From: Marine Group I thaumarchaeote
Lineage (GTDB): Archaea; Thermoproteota; Nitrososphaeria; Nitrososphaerales; Nitrosopumilaceae
Assembly (NCBI GenBank): GCA_013390785.1
Contig: JACASW010000001.1
Location: forward strand, 62,001 to 126,000
Reading direction: 5' to 3'
Length of the DNA: 64,000 nt
Shown here: piece after piece, positions 32,868-41,580 of the stretch
Numbering within the stretch: position 1 is the first letter of the stretch
How the letters are laid out: each line of letters begins with the position of its first letter
Translations under genes and position numbers: made by a program
Notes under the pieces: model-generated
Seen by the model: the letters and a program-made list of their open reading frames with translations, nothing else
What the model was told of the DNA's origin: nothing
Database searches by the model: none

Positions 32868-33626
32868 TTATAATTTCAAAACATCTAACAACTTTTCAAA
32901 ACCATCTCTAGTTTGTTTCTGTTTATACCCACGTAAAGCAGAAATCATTTTTTCCTTTTTAGGTATTTTATACATACCACCTACCATTTTTGAAATTCTG
33001 GATCCTATACAAAATGCTTGAGTTGCGGATGTCACATTTGAAACTTTTCTATCCGTACTAGAACTTTCAAAATCAATAATTGTGGTTTTGTTACCAACAA
33101 TTACATGTTTTGTTATATTACTTAATTCTCCATGATCCAAACCTATCCTATCCAGACTGTAACAATCTTCCAGAACTTTTTTAATTACAGTTTTGAGTTG
33201 TGATGAACTTCCTTTCTTCTTTAAACTGGAAATCCAATCACCAATTTTTTTACCTTCCAAATATTCCATCACAAGAAAATTTTTACTAAAATTTACTAAT
33301 TTTGGTCCCACACTGATTTGATTTGTTATTTTAAGCAGCTCTGCTTCTTTTTTCAAATTTTTTCTAGGAGAATCACTCCGTCTAATTTTTACAGCAACTT
33401 TTTTTCTTCCTATTTTACCTAAAACTACTATCCCTACGTACCCTTTGCCTAGTATGCTAATAGTGCCTATTTGCAATTCACCTTGAAAAGAAACACTCTC
33501 TACACCAAGAGACTTCAACTCTTTTATCCGTGATTTTATCTGTGATTTAGTTCCCTTTGGATAAACCCAGATGTCTGAATAAGGCGGTTCAGTTATTTTA
33601 CTAATTTTAACGAAAGATTGTTTCAT
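32868..33626 (-). CDS. RIO/lipopolysaccharide-kinase-like predicted Ser/Thr protein kinase
   Basis: 252 residues. GKGYVGIVVLGKIGRKKVAVKIRR holds a Gly-rich loop and the ATP-anchoring lysine. The catalytic loop reads DHGELSN (Asp, then Asn as metal ligand) and the DFG position is IDFESS. This matches the archaeal predicted protein kinase group rather than canonical kinases. It overlaps cca by 20 bases, so it belongs to the ThpR-CCA operon. Its substrate may be a tRNA-maturation protein, by context only. Confidence 0.75.
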   Translation of the reverse strand: MKQSFVKISKITEPPYSDIWVYPKGTKSQIKSRIKELKSLGVESVSFQGELQIGTISILGKGYVGIVVLGKIGRKKVAVKIRRSDSPRKNLKKEAELLKITNQISVGPKLVNFSKNFLVMEYLEGKKIGDWISSLKKKGSSSQLKTVIKKVLEDCYSLDRIGLDHGELSNITKHVIVGNKTTIIDFESSSTDRKVSNVTSATQAFCIGSRISKMVGGMYKIPKKEKMISALRGYKQKQTRDGFEKLLDVLKL

Positions 33627-34935
33627 CTGTTACGGCAACGTTTGCAATTGCCTCTTTAATGGATTTTGTTGAAACCTTATTTGCATCAATAATTTTTACA
33701 CCTTTTTTGAAATCCTTCTCAAGCCCCTTCGGTATACCAGAATTTTTTAGATTATTCTTTAAAACGTCTCGCAAAAATAATTTTACATCATCATGTTTTC
33801 GTTTCTGCAAAGATTGCATTTTACCTTCTTCGTTAATCCACATAAGCTGGCTTTTTTTTAGGTTTGCAGCAATGAATTTTTCACAATGCTCTTTACTAGA
33901 TATTTCCGGACCGCTTCTGACTAGGCTGTTTTCAATTTTTTTTGTATGCAATAAAAATATCAACGCCGCGTTTTCCTTTTCATCCTTTACTGACGAATTT
34001 CTTAAAACAGTAAATCCGCCCAGCTCTAACTGAGTTTTTAGTGCATTTGATGCACGTTTTATTTGACCCCAAATAATATCATCACTTCTATCCTTAAACC
34101 TGAATTGCACTACAACGATTTTATCATTATTTTTCATAATACGCTTAGAAACAGGCTTTTTAAAAAATTTCTTAGAGGGTTTTTTCAAAAATACTCTGCT
34201 TGCTAAAACAAACTTTCCTAAATTATCCATTGAAATTGCAGTTCCAAGATTTCTATTACTATCAACTGGATCAATGATCACAATAGGCGAATCAAATTTT
34301 CTTGTAGATTTTCCAATAATTTGTCCTTTCTTCAACTCTGAGATTTTCTTTATTGTTTTTTCAAAGCTACCAAAGTAGGAAATTAACACTTCTGAGACAT
34401 ATCCACTAAAACCCTCTTTTGCTATTTCGGCTCCATAAACATCTATGTGAAGAAAAAACTTTTTAAGAATTCTTACTTCTCCCTTCAATAAATTAGATAA
34501 TTTTTGTGACATGAATTTTGTATGATATATGGATCTGTCCGTAGCACTTTGCCATTCTCCCTTGTTTACATCATAACATGGAACAATGTTTACTCTAGTT
34601 CCATCAATAACAGCTTCTACAAACGGATGCTCTGCATGTCTAGTGTATGGCTTGTATTTTTTTAAAGATTGAAAACCTATCTCTGTTCCAATATTCCTAA
34701 AATTCTTTTCAGGTGTTTTTTTGTTGAATTTAACAAAGATATCAATGTCAGCTTTTTCCGGTAACCATGTGCCTTTAGCATATGAACCACCTAGCTCAAA
34801 ACCAACTACTTGACTATGTTTTTCTATACATTGACTTACTAAATCACAGGCTTTTTTGGCAATGCGCTGTTTTTTTTCCTGTAATTTTTTTGGCGGCGTG
34901 GTTTCTTTTTTTGCATATTTTAAGATCGAATTCAT
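33607..34935 (-). CDS. cca: CCA tRNA nucleotidyltransferase, archaeal class I
   Basis: Adds CCA to tRNA 3' ends without a template; needed here since the tRNA genes seen do not encode CCA. The 442-residue protein has GGSYAKGTW (49-57) and the metal-binding pair D63/D65 in ADIDIF. The remainder matches the archaeal helical and beta tRNA-holding domains. Its ATG overlaps the thpR stop by 4 bases. Confidence 0.93.
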   Translation of the reverse strand: MNSILKYAKKETTPPKKLQEKKQRIAKKACDLVSQCIEKHSQVVGFELGGSYAKGTWLPEKADIDIFVKFNKKTPEKNFRNIGTEIGFQSLKKYKPYTRHAEHPFVEAVIDGTRVNIVPCYDVNKGEWQSATDRSIYHTKFMSQKLSNLLKGEVRILKKFFLHIDVYGAEIAKEGFSGYVSEVLISYFGSFEKTIKKISELKKGQIIGKSTRKFDSPIVIIDPVDSNRNLGTAISMDNLGKFVLASRVFLKKPSKKFFKKPVSKRIMKNNDKIVVVQFRFKDRSDDIIWGQIKRASNALKTQLELGGFTVLRNSSVKDEKENAALIFLLHTKKIENSLVRSGPEISSKEHCEKFIAANLKKSQLMWINEEGKMQSLQKRKHDDVKLFLRDVLKNNLKNSGIPKGLEKDFKKGVKIIDANKVSTKSIKEAIANVAVTDETIFR

Positions 34936-35471
34936 TGCTTTCCTTTCACAACCAACAGATCTGTATAAACTGGACCATTAGGCGTAAGTTCACTTTTCTT
35001 TAATTTAATTTCTGAGACTATTTGCTTCCCAAAATAATACGATGAAAATTTTTCCAATCTGCTTGAGATACCTTCAATTTTGTTTTTTACTCTGAATATG
35101 GTCACATGCGGCTTGAATTTTTTATCTGGATTAAAACCAAGCTGCGAAAGCTTTGAGCGTATCATTTCTGCCAGTTTTTCAAGTTCACTGACTCCATCAT
35201 TTGTTCCAATCCAAATTACCCTTGGAAAATTTGGCTTGGGAAAAACTCCAACGCTCGCAAAACTTATTGAAAATGTAGAAAATTCTATACTGCTTAGCGC
35301 ATCAGAAATTTTTCTTACCATCTCCTCCGAAACTTCTCCTAAAAATTGTACAGTAAAATGCATGTTATGAAGTTCTACAGGTTTAGCTTTGAGGTTTAAT
35401 TCAGTCTGAATTTTATGAATGGAGTTTAAAACGTCTTTACTACTTACTTCAATTGCAACAAAGGTTCGCAT
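34932..35471 (-). CDS. thpR: RNA 2',3'-cyclic phosphodiesterase (2'-5' RNA ligase family)
   Basis: Hydrolyses 2',3'-cyclic phosphate ends of RNA to 2'-phosphates, or reversibly joins 2'-5' links. 179 residues with the two HxT motifs H38-F-T40 and H122-V-T124, which define the 2H family. It is first in the operon with cca and the kinase, pointing to repair or maturation of tRNA ends. Confidence 0.9.
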   Translation of the reverse strand: MRTFVAIEVSSKDVLNSIHKIQTELNLKAKPVELHNMHFTVQFLGEVSEEMVRKISDALSSIEFSTFSISFASVGVFPKPNFPRVIWIGTNDGVSELEKLAEMIRSKLSQLGFNPDKKFKPHVTIFRVKNKIEGISSRLEKFSSYYFGKQIVSEIKLKKSELTPNGPVYTDLLVVKGKQ

Positions 35472-35544
35472 TATATTTTTTTGATATTATGTTTTTAATG
35501 AATTCCGGTAGCTTCATAGACTGGAATTAGTAAACAATTTCATC

Positions 35545-36096
35545 TTGGCTAAGCTAATAGTCTGTCTCACTGGCATGCCGGGTTCTGGTAAATCAACCAT
35601 TGTATCTGCATTGAAATCTAGAGGTCTTGAGGCTTTGAATTTAGGTGATGGTGTCCGTGCTGAGGCAAAAAGACGCAATATAGAACCAACTGGAGACAAC
35701 TTAGGTAGGTTGATGTTAGAACTACGTGAGAAAAATGGACCCGGTGCTATTGCCTCCCTACTTACCGAACCAATAGAAAACTCGCAATCTAAAGTAATCG
35801 TTGTTGATGGTGTAAGATCTACTGCAGAGATTGAAGTTTTAAAAAATGTTGGATCCGTCAAACTATTATCAATAGAGGCAACATCTGATACCCGCTACAA
35901 ATTTTTGAGCTCCCGTGGACGTTCAGACGATCCTACAACAAGGGAAAAATTTGAAGAGCGTGATAACAGAGAGCTTGGGGTCGGAATTGGTGAATCCATA
36001 GCAATAGCAGACGAAACCATTGTTAATAGTGACATTACACTAGACGAACTTACTGAACTAGCATACAATGTAATTGAAAAATGGATTGAGATTTGA
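35545..36096 (+). CDS. UPF0200-family P-loop kinase-like protein
   Basis: 183 residues, P-loop GMPGSGKST at about 9-17, a Walker-B-like VIVVDGVRS, and SSRGRSDDP as a lid-like arginine segment. This is the archaeal family annotated as related to dephospho-CoA and nucleotide kinases, with unproven substrate. It overlaps UPF0201 by 4 bases (TTGA), so the two are translated together. Confidence 0.8.
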   Translation: MAKLIVCLTGMPGSGKSTIVSALKSRGLEALNLGDGVRAEAKRRNIEPTGDNLGRLMLELREKNGPGAIASLLTEPIENSQSKVIVVDGVRSTAEIEVLKNVGSVKLLSIEATSDTRYKFLSSRGRSDDPTTREKFEERDNRELGVGIGESIAIADETIVNSDITLDELTELAYNVIEKWIEI

Positions 36097-36494
36097 GATC
36101 CTTAGATGTAGATTGCAAAGTATCCGCTTACTGTACCATAAACGCATCAGAAGATATTAACAAAGTTCGAGCATCTCTATCAAACGTTCTAACTGATGTG
36201 GACGAAAAGTTAACTGGTGATTCTTTAGTTGCAAATTCAAACAACTATGAATCCTTAACGAAAATCTATGAGACTATGAGATCAAGAAAGACCAAAAGCG
36301 CATATCGCAGGCATCTAATGCGTAACATGACAGAAGACTCGACTTGGTTTTATCTCAACAGGCAAGCTGCATTTGCAAATGTTCCAGTTCTCTGTGACGA
36401 AGCAGACGAATCTCCTTTGGGTCCAATAAAGGTAGTATTACACTCTAAAAATATTGAAGATGTAATAGATTGGCTTGTATCTGATATTGAATAA
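36093..36494 (+). CDS. UPF0201-family protein, RNA-binding-like
   Basis: 133 residues starting at TTG 36093. The central SRKTKSAYRRHLMRNM and the closing GPIKVVLHSKNIEDVIDWL are typical of UPF0201, a small alpha/beta archaeal family thought to bind RNA. UPF0200 and UPF0201 are recurrent neighbours in archaea. Function unproven. Confidence 0.78.
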   Translation: MRSLDVDCKVSAYCTINASEDINKVRASLSNVLTDVDEKLTGDSLVANSNNYESLTKIYETMRSRKTKSAYRRHLMRNMTEDSTWFYLNRQAAFANVPVLCDEADESPLGPIKVVLHSKNIEDVIDWLVSDIE

Positions 36495-36500
36495 TTACAA

Positions 36501-37400
36501 TCAAGCAATATTGATTTTTAATTGATCCTTAGCAGCTATTACAGAATTATGAATAGTTTTTGCCTCATCCAACAAAACGTTCTCATCTTTATACCTAGCA
36601 GAAAAATGTGTCAAAATCAAATTTGAGACACTTGCGTTTTTTGCAAAAGTAGCAGCCTCTTTTGCGGTAGAGTGACAAGACTCGACTGCTTTTTCTTTCA
36701 GCTCATCTGAAAAAGTAGAATCAAAAACTAGATAGTCACAATTTTTAAAAAACTCTTCTAGTTTTTTTGTGGGTCTGGTATCACCAGATATACCGATTTT
36801 TTTTCCAGGTACGTTTGGTCCCATTACTTCAGACGGCTTAATCGACTTATTTTCAATTACAACTTCTTCTCCCTGCTGTAACTTATGCCATAATTCTCCT
36901 TTTGGAACACCAAGTGAATTAGCTTTTTCAGGATAAAATGTTCCGGGCTTTTCTTTTTCCTCAAAAAGAAAAGAAAATGTTGGTACAGAATGTTCTGCTT
37001 CACAGGCATGAACTTGATATTTTTCTTCACTCACAACTGTCCCTTCATTTACTGGTGTTATTAGAACAGGAAACGACAAACCAAAATTCATAATTTTTGT
37101 ATTTGCAGCAATAAGTTCTTCAATACCCTCTGGACCATAAATCTCGACGGGTTCTGTTCTATTTTGCAAAGTCATTGTTTGCAAGAATCCTAAAATTCCA
37201 ATACAATGATCCCCATGTAAATGCGTAACAAAAATTTTCATTTTTTTATTCCATCCTAGGTTTGATTTTAGGTAAGAAATTTGTGCGCCCTCCCCCGCAT
37301 CAAACATTAAGATTTCTCCATCTCTTACCAAACAAATGCATGTAGTCGAGCGTTCAAGCGTGGGCATTGCACCACTAGTTCCTAAAAAAATAAGTTCCAT
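36501..37400 (-). CDS. rnz: Ribonuclease Z (tRNase Z)
   Basis: Cuts the 3' trailer off tRNA precursors, ahead of CCA addition. 299 residues of metallo-beta-lactamase fold with HLHGDH at 60-65 (zinc ligands), the N-terminal FLGTSGAMPT loop, the AEHSVPTFSF exosite-related segment, and distal GISGDTRP and THFSARY ligands. The prs gene precedes it on the same strand, 4 bases away. Confidence 0.93.
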   Translation of the reverse strand: MELIFLGTSGAMPTLERSTTCICLVRDGEILMFDAGEGAQISYLKSNLGWNKKMKIFVTHLHGDHCIGILGFLQTMTLQNRTEPVEIYGPEGIEELIAANTKIMNFGLSFPVLITPVNEGTVVSEEKYQVHACEAEHSVPTFSFLFEEKEKPGTFYPEKANSLGVPKGELWHKLQQGEEVVIENKSIKPSEVMGPNVPGKKIGISGDTRPTKKLEEFFKNCDYLVFDSTFSDELKEKAVESCHSTAKEAATFAKNASVSNLILTHFSARYKDENVLLDEAKTIHNSVIAAKDQLKINIA

Positions 37401-37404
37401 GATT

Positions 37405-38283
37405 TTACCGAATAGATTCCGTTATCACACCAGACACGTCAACTTTTGAAGTGTTTCTAGGTATAGTGTTTGTACTTATGATACGTGATACTCCAGCCTT
37501 TTTGATCTTCTTTTCTGCACCTTCTACAAACAATCCGTGTGTACATGCCACAAAAACTCGTTTACATTTCTGTCTCTTTAGGAACTGAGCAGCCTTAATG
37601 ATACTGCCACCCGTACTTATGATGTCATCAACTAGAATCAAATCCTTTCCACGAACATCAACTTTTGAAGACTGGATTAGCACCTTTCCAGTATTTCTAT
37701 TCCTAGATTTTTTTAATGCAATAAAACCAACATTCAGCAGACCGGCAAATTTTTTTGCCCTTAAAGATCCGCCCATATCTGGCGAGACAACCAACGCATT
37801 TTTCAATTTCATCTTTTTGAAATATTTAGCAAGCTCTGGTATGGCAGAAACATTTTCCTTGGGAATTTTAAAATGATTTAATGCAGTTTTACTGTGTATA
37901 TCAACGACAACAATTTTTTTTGCACCAGCTGCCTGAATCATCTTTGCAATTATTGACATGGTAACTACTTCTCCGCTTAGAAATTGTCTATCTTGTCTCG
38001 CATAACCCATGTATGGTATTATTGCATAAATCTTTGAGGATACCTTTCTAACCTGAGAAATAATCGATAATGCTTGCAACAAATTCGTGTCAACAGGCGG
38101 GTATGTTGACTGCACTACCAGTACGATACTATTTTTTGGTATGTGTCCAAATGTGATCTTACTTTCACCATCTGGGAAAACCCTCGTCTTTGCTTCTACA
38201 TATGGAGCTTTTAGTCTCCTTGCAATTCGTTTTCCTAGATCTCTAGATGCATTTCCTCCAACAACAGCGAATTTAACCAACAT
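37405..38283 (-). CDS. prs: Ribose-phosphate pyrophosphokinase (PRPP synthase)
   Basis: Makes PRPP from ribose-5-phosphate and ATP for nucleotide, histidine and tryptophan synthesis. 292 residues, archaeal length. Motifs: FPDGESKITF, YMGYARQDRQFLSGE (flexible loop), VVVDIHS, and the PRPP-binding LILVDDIISTGGSI. Co-oriented with rnz, 4 bases apart. Confidence 0.93.
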   Translation of the reverse strand: MLVKFAVVGGNASRDLGKRIARRLKAPYVEAKTRVFPDGESKITFGHIPKNSIVLVVQSTYPPVDTNLLQALSIISQVRKVSSKIYAIIPYMGYARQDRQFLSGEVVTMSIIAKMIQAAGAKKIVVVDIHSKTALNHFKIPKENVSAIPELAKYFKKMKLKNALVVSPDMGGSLRAKKFAGLLNVGFIALKKSRNRNTGKVLIQSSKVDVRGKDLILVDDIISTGGSIIKAAQFLKRQKCKRVFVACTHGLFVEGAEKKIKKAGVSRIISTNTIPRNTSKVDVSGVITESIR

Positions 38284-38323
38284 TTCAACGGAATGAAACA
38301 GATTCTTAAGTCTTCAGAAAATA

Positions 38324-40054
38324 CTAATCGCCTTCTCCACGAGCCAGGTCACCAATTCCAAATTCATCAATGACTTGTTTACGCTTGCTCTCATACTCTG
38401 CAATTTCTTGCGCTTCCCTCTTTTCATCTCCCTGGTAAACTGTTCTAATTGGCCATGGAATTCTAATATCATATTTTTTAAATTCTTCATACATTATGAG
38501 ACGCATCGCACTTTTCACTTTGAATTGTGTTCCGTATGAATTAACATAAATCCAAACGGAAAAATCAAGAGAAGAATCGTTGAACTTGTTAAATCGTACG
38601 GTAGGCTGATCTATGTCTACATGAATATCTTTATCACATCCACAGCTTGGCTTGTTTTGGTCAAGATACGGGCAGCGCTTTTGCACAGCAACGTGATTAC
38701 CCTTTGAATCTTTTATCTCAACAAGCGCACGTTGTCCAACCTTCACTAAAATTGATGCAACTTGTTTTGGATCGTTAAGATAAGATACGCCGACGTCAAC
38801 TATGGCAGGCACTAAATTAATTTCCTTTGTGAAATTAACAATCTCTGCAGTAACTAATTGCCGCGTGGGAATAATTGCAAGTGACTCATTAAGTGCATGT
38901 CTGATGTACGTAACTCTAGGAGTTATTCTATGCACATATCCGTTATATCCACTTTCTAACTGAACACGATCTCCTTCAGCAAACACCTTGTCTTTTCTAA
39001 TCAAAATATATGCAAAATAATTTTCTAATGTTTCTTTTAGTGCTAGTCCAACTCCTAATGCCATGCCACCAGTTGCAGTAGCTAAAACAAAAAGATCAAC
39101 TCCCCACCATCCAATCACACCAATAACAGTTGCAACAAAAATTCCAATAGGAAGAACTTGCTTAGCTGACTTTGGAACACGTTCTTCTTGTAACTCTGCA
39201 TGACCAGCAGGTTTTGAGGCAGGAATTATTGGATCGTATCCTCGCTGCCTTTTTTCTTCTCTCCACAAATCAATTGGATAGATTTCTTGAGGCTTTGTTC
39301 CAGGCACAAGTTTTCTACCTGCTTGGTTATTTCCACTTACACAATCGTCAAAGTACTGTTCATATTTTTTTCTTACAGACTTCTTCCATTCTTCAAAAGG
39401 ATCACTTACTAGCTTTTCATAACTTCCTATTGAAACACCCTTACTAGTTCGATAATTTTCTAAAAAGTTCACTCCTTCTTTTGTTTGCAGATTTTTTTCA
39501 AACTCTTCCTTTGTAAGATCCTCGGGGAGAATTTTAGGCGGAACCCATTTGAATATTTTATGAAACAAATCACCATCATCATCTTTAAAACCTTTTAACT
39601 CCTTCCACTTTTCAAAGTCCTCTCTTTCGAGAATTGTTTTTTCTCGCTTATTCAGTGCAACAGGTATTAGCTGGGAAACCGTGTATCCGATAACAAGTAT
39701 GTTAATTGTATTTAGAATCTTTGCAAATGTTTGACTTGGTGAAAGATCATCAGTTAATGTAATAACTTGTTCATCAAACAACTCAAAAGCTTGTATGTAT
39801 GCATTTACTGAAGAAACTAGTCCAATTGCAAAAAAGGCCAGCATTGCGGTACGAGCAAATCTGGATATATGTGGACGCGTATAACTAAATTTTTGAGTTT
39901 GTATCCAACTAGAAAACTTGCGGTATACGGTTACTATGATGATCAAACCAACCACTAGGACGGCTAACGCCATCTGGAGTGAAACTGAAGACGCTAACAG
40001 CTGTGAGACTGTCTCAAACTGTCCTGCCGAAAATTCACTAAGCTCTTCTACCAT
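38324..40054 (-). CDS. MscS-family mechanosensitive channel with large insertion
   Basis: 576 residues. Hydrophobic helices at about 27-47, 68-92 and 112-134, then a charged cytosolic insertion (about 140-290), then the MscS core: a helix at about 297-325, the pore helix GGMALGVGLALKETLENYFAY, and the beta domain (DRVQLESGYNGYVHRITPRV). In the beta/alpha region C461, C471 and C473 sit in a short loop (C-x9-C-x-C), a possible metal site. Releases solutes on hypo-osmotic shock. Confidence 0.88.
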   Translation of the reverse strand: MVEELSEFSAGQFETVSQLLASSVSLQMALAVLVVGLIIIVTVYRKFSSWIQTQKFSYTRPHISRFARTAMLAFFAIGLVSSVNAYIQAFELFDEQVITLTDDLSPSQTFAKILNTINILVIGYTVSQLIPVALNKREKTILEREDFEKWKELKGFKDDDGDLFHKIFKWVPPKILPEDLTKEEFEKNLQTKEGVNFLENYRTSKGVSIGSYEKLVSDPFEEWKKSVRKKYEQYFDDCVSGNNQAGRKLVPGTKPQEIYPIDLWREEKRQRGYDPIIPASKPAGHAELQEERVPKSAKQVLPIGIFVATVIGVIGWWGVDLFVLATATGGMALGVGLALKETLENYFAYILIRKDKVFAEGDRVQLESGYNGYVHRITPRVTYIRHALNESLAIIPTRQLVTAEIVNFTKEINLVPAIVDVGVSYLNDPKQVASILVKVGQRALVEIKDSKGNHVAVQKRCPYLDQNKPSCGCDKDIHVDIDQPTVRFNKFNDSSLDFSVWIYVNSYGTQFKVKSAMRLIMYEEFKKYDIRIPWPIRTVYQGDEKREAQEIAEYESKRKQVIDEFGIGDLARGEGD

Positions 40055-40230
40055 CTCCCCTGTTCACTAATGAAAAATAAGGCTGAATGTCGGAATTATA
40101 CCAATCAGTCAGTAGTTATTTAAGCACCAATCAAAATTTTTTATAAATTCACACGCCTAGGAAATAAAAATCCATGCCTATTTTGCCATTTTTTGCCAAG
40201 CTTTAACAATGCTATGTGATAAAATAAGTA

Positions 40231-41580
40231 ATGACAGAACAGCAAGCACTTTGGTCAGTAGACGAAACCACCTCAATCAAGTCCTACACACTGGGAAATT
40301 TTCGTACAATTCCACAAATTCAACAAATATCAGAGGAAACACAGTTTGAGATGGAAGTTGTTGGTAATGTACTTCCTTTTAAGACGAACAATTATGTCGT
40401 TGAACAACTTATTGACTGGGATAACGTTCCAAACGATCCTATGTACGTCCTAACATTTCCTCAGAAAGGCATGTTGATTCCTGAGCATTATGATAAGATG
40501 GCAAGCACTTTGAGAAGTGGAGCAGATAAAAAAGAAATTGCACGTGTTGCAAACGACATTCGCTTGCAATTAAATCCTCATCCAGCCGGTCAGATGGAAC
40601 TCAATGTTCCACAGCTAAAGGATGGAACAAAACTTTACGGAATGCAGCACAAGTATGATGAAACTTGTCTCTTTTTCCCAAGCCAAAGCCAAACATGTCA
40701 TGCTTACTGTACCTTCTGTTTTCGATGGCCGCAGTTTGTTGGTATGGATGAGATGAAATTTGCAATGAGAGAGGGCGAACAATTAGTACAGTATCTAAAG
40801 GAGCATCCAGAAATATCGGACGTTTTGTTTACTGGTGGAGATCCTATGATTATGAAGGCTAGCATGTTTTCTGTTTATACTGATGCCCTGCTTGACGCCA
40901 AATTACCTAACCTTAAGACAATTAGAATTGGGACTAAGGCTGTCTCTTACTGGCCTTACAAGTTTTTAACCGATTCAGATGCTGATGAAACTCTGAAAAA
41001 TTTTGAAAAAATTGTAAAAAGCGGAACACACCTGGCTATAATGGCCCACTTTAATCATCTTGCTGAGCTTTCAACAGATCCAATAAAGGAAGCAATCAAA
41101 CGCATAAGAAATACTGGCGCTCAAATCAGAACTCAATCACCACTTTTGGCTCACATAAATGATGATGCAAATATGTGGGCAGAGATGTGGCAAAAGCAGG
41201 TTTCTTTGGGTTGTATACCATACTACATGTTCGTTGTTAGAGATACGGGCGCTCAACAGTATTTCGGTGTGCCTTTAGTGAAGGCAGAAAAGATCTTTCG
41301 TACTGCATTTAGAAAAGTTAGTGGTCTGGCAAGAACCGTTAGAGGGCCAAGCATGTCAGCTACTCCAGGTAAGGTACATGTTCTTGGCGTGTCGGAAATT
41401 AATGGGCAGAAAGTGATGGCGTTGCAGCTGTTACAAGGAAGAGAATCAGAATGGGTCGGTGTACCATTCTTTGCAAAATATGATGAAAATGCAATATGGC
41501 TTGATGATTTAAAACCTGCCTTTGGCGAAAGGTTCTTCTTTGAAGACGAGCTTGAAACAAAATACACAAAAACTGCTTAG
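40231..41580 (+). CDS. KamA-family radical SAM aminomutase (lysine 2,3-aminomutase-like)
   Basis: 449 residues. The radical-SAM cluster motif CHAYCTFC has C156, C160 and C163, followed by LFTGGDPMIM, which binds SAM. PLP would be bound by a later lysine as in lysine 2,3-aminomutase. Possible product beta-lysine, used as a compatible solute in some archaea, but the amino-acid specificity cannot be read here. The stop overlaps the convergent surface-protein gene by 4 bases. Confidence 0.85.
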   Translation: MTEQQALWSVDETTSIKSYTLGNFRTIPQIQQISEETQFEMEVVGNVLPFKTNNYVVEQLIDWDNVPNDPMYVLTFPQKGMLIPEHYDKMASTLRSGADKKEIARVANDIRLQLNPHPAGQMELNVPQLKDGTKLYGMQHKYDETCLFFPSQSQTCHAYCTFCFRWPQFVGMDEMKFAMREGEQLVQYLKEHPEISDVLFTGGDPMIMKASMFSVYTDALLDAKLPNLKTIRIGTKAVSYWPYKFLTDSDADETLKNFEKIVKSGTHLAIMAHFNHLAELSTDPIKEAIKRIRNTGAQIRTQSPLLAHINDDANMWAEMWQKQVSLGCIPYYMFVVRDTGAQQYFGVPLVKAEKIFRTAFRKVSGLARTVRGPSMSATPGKVHVLGVSEINGQKVMALQLLQGRESEWVGVPFFAKYDENAIWLDDLKPAFGERFFFEDELETKYTKTA

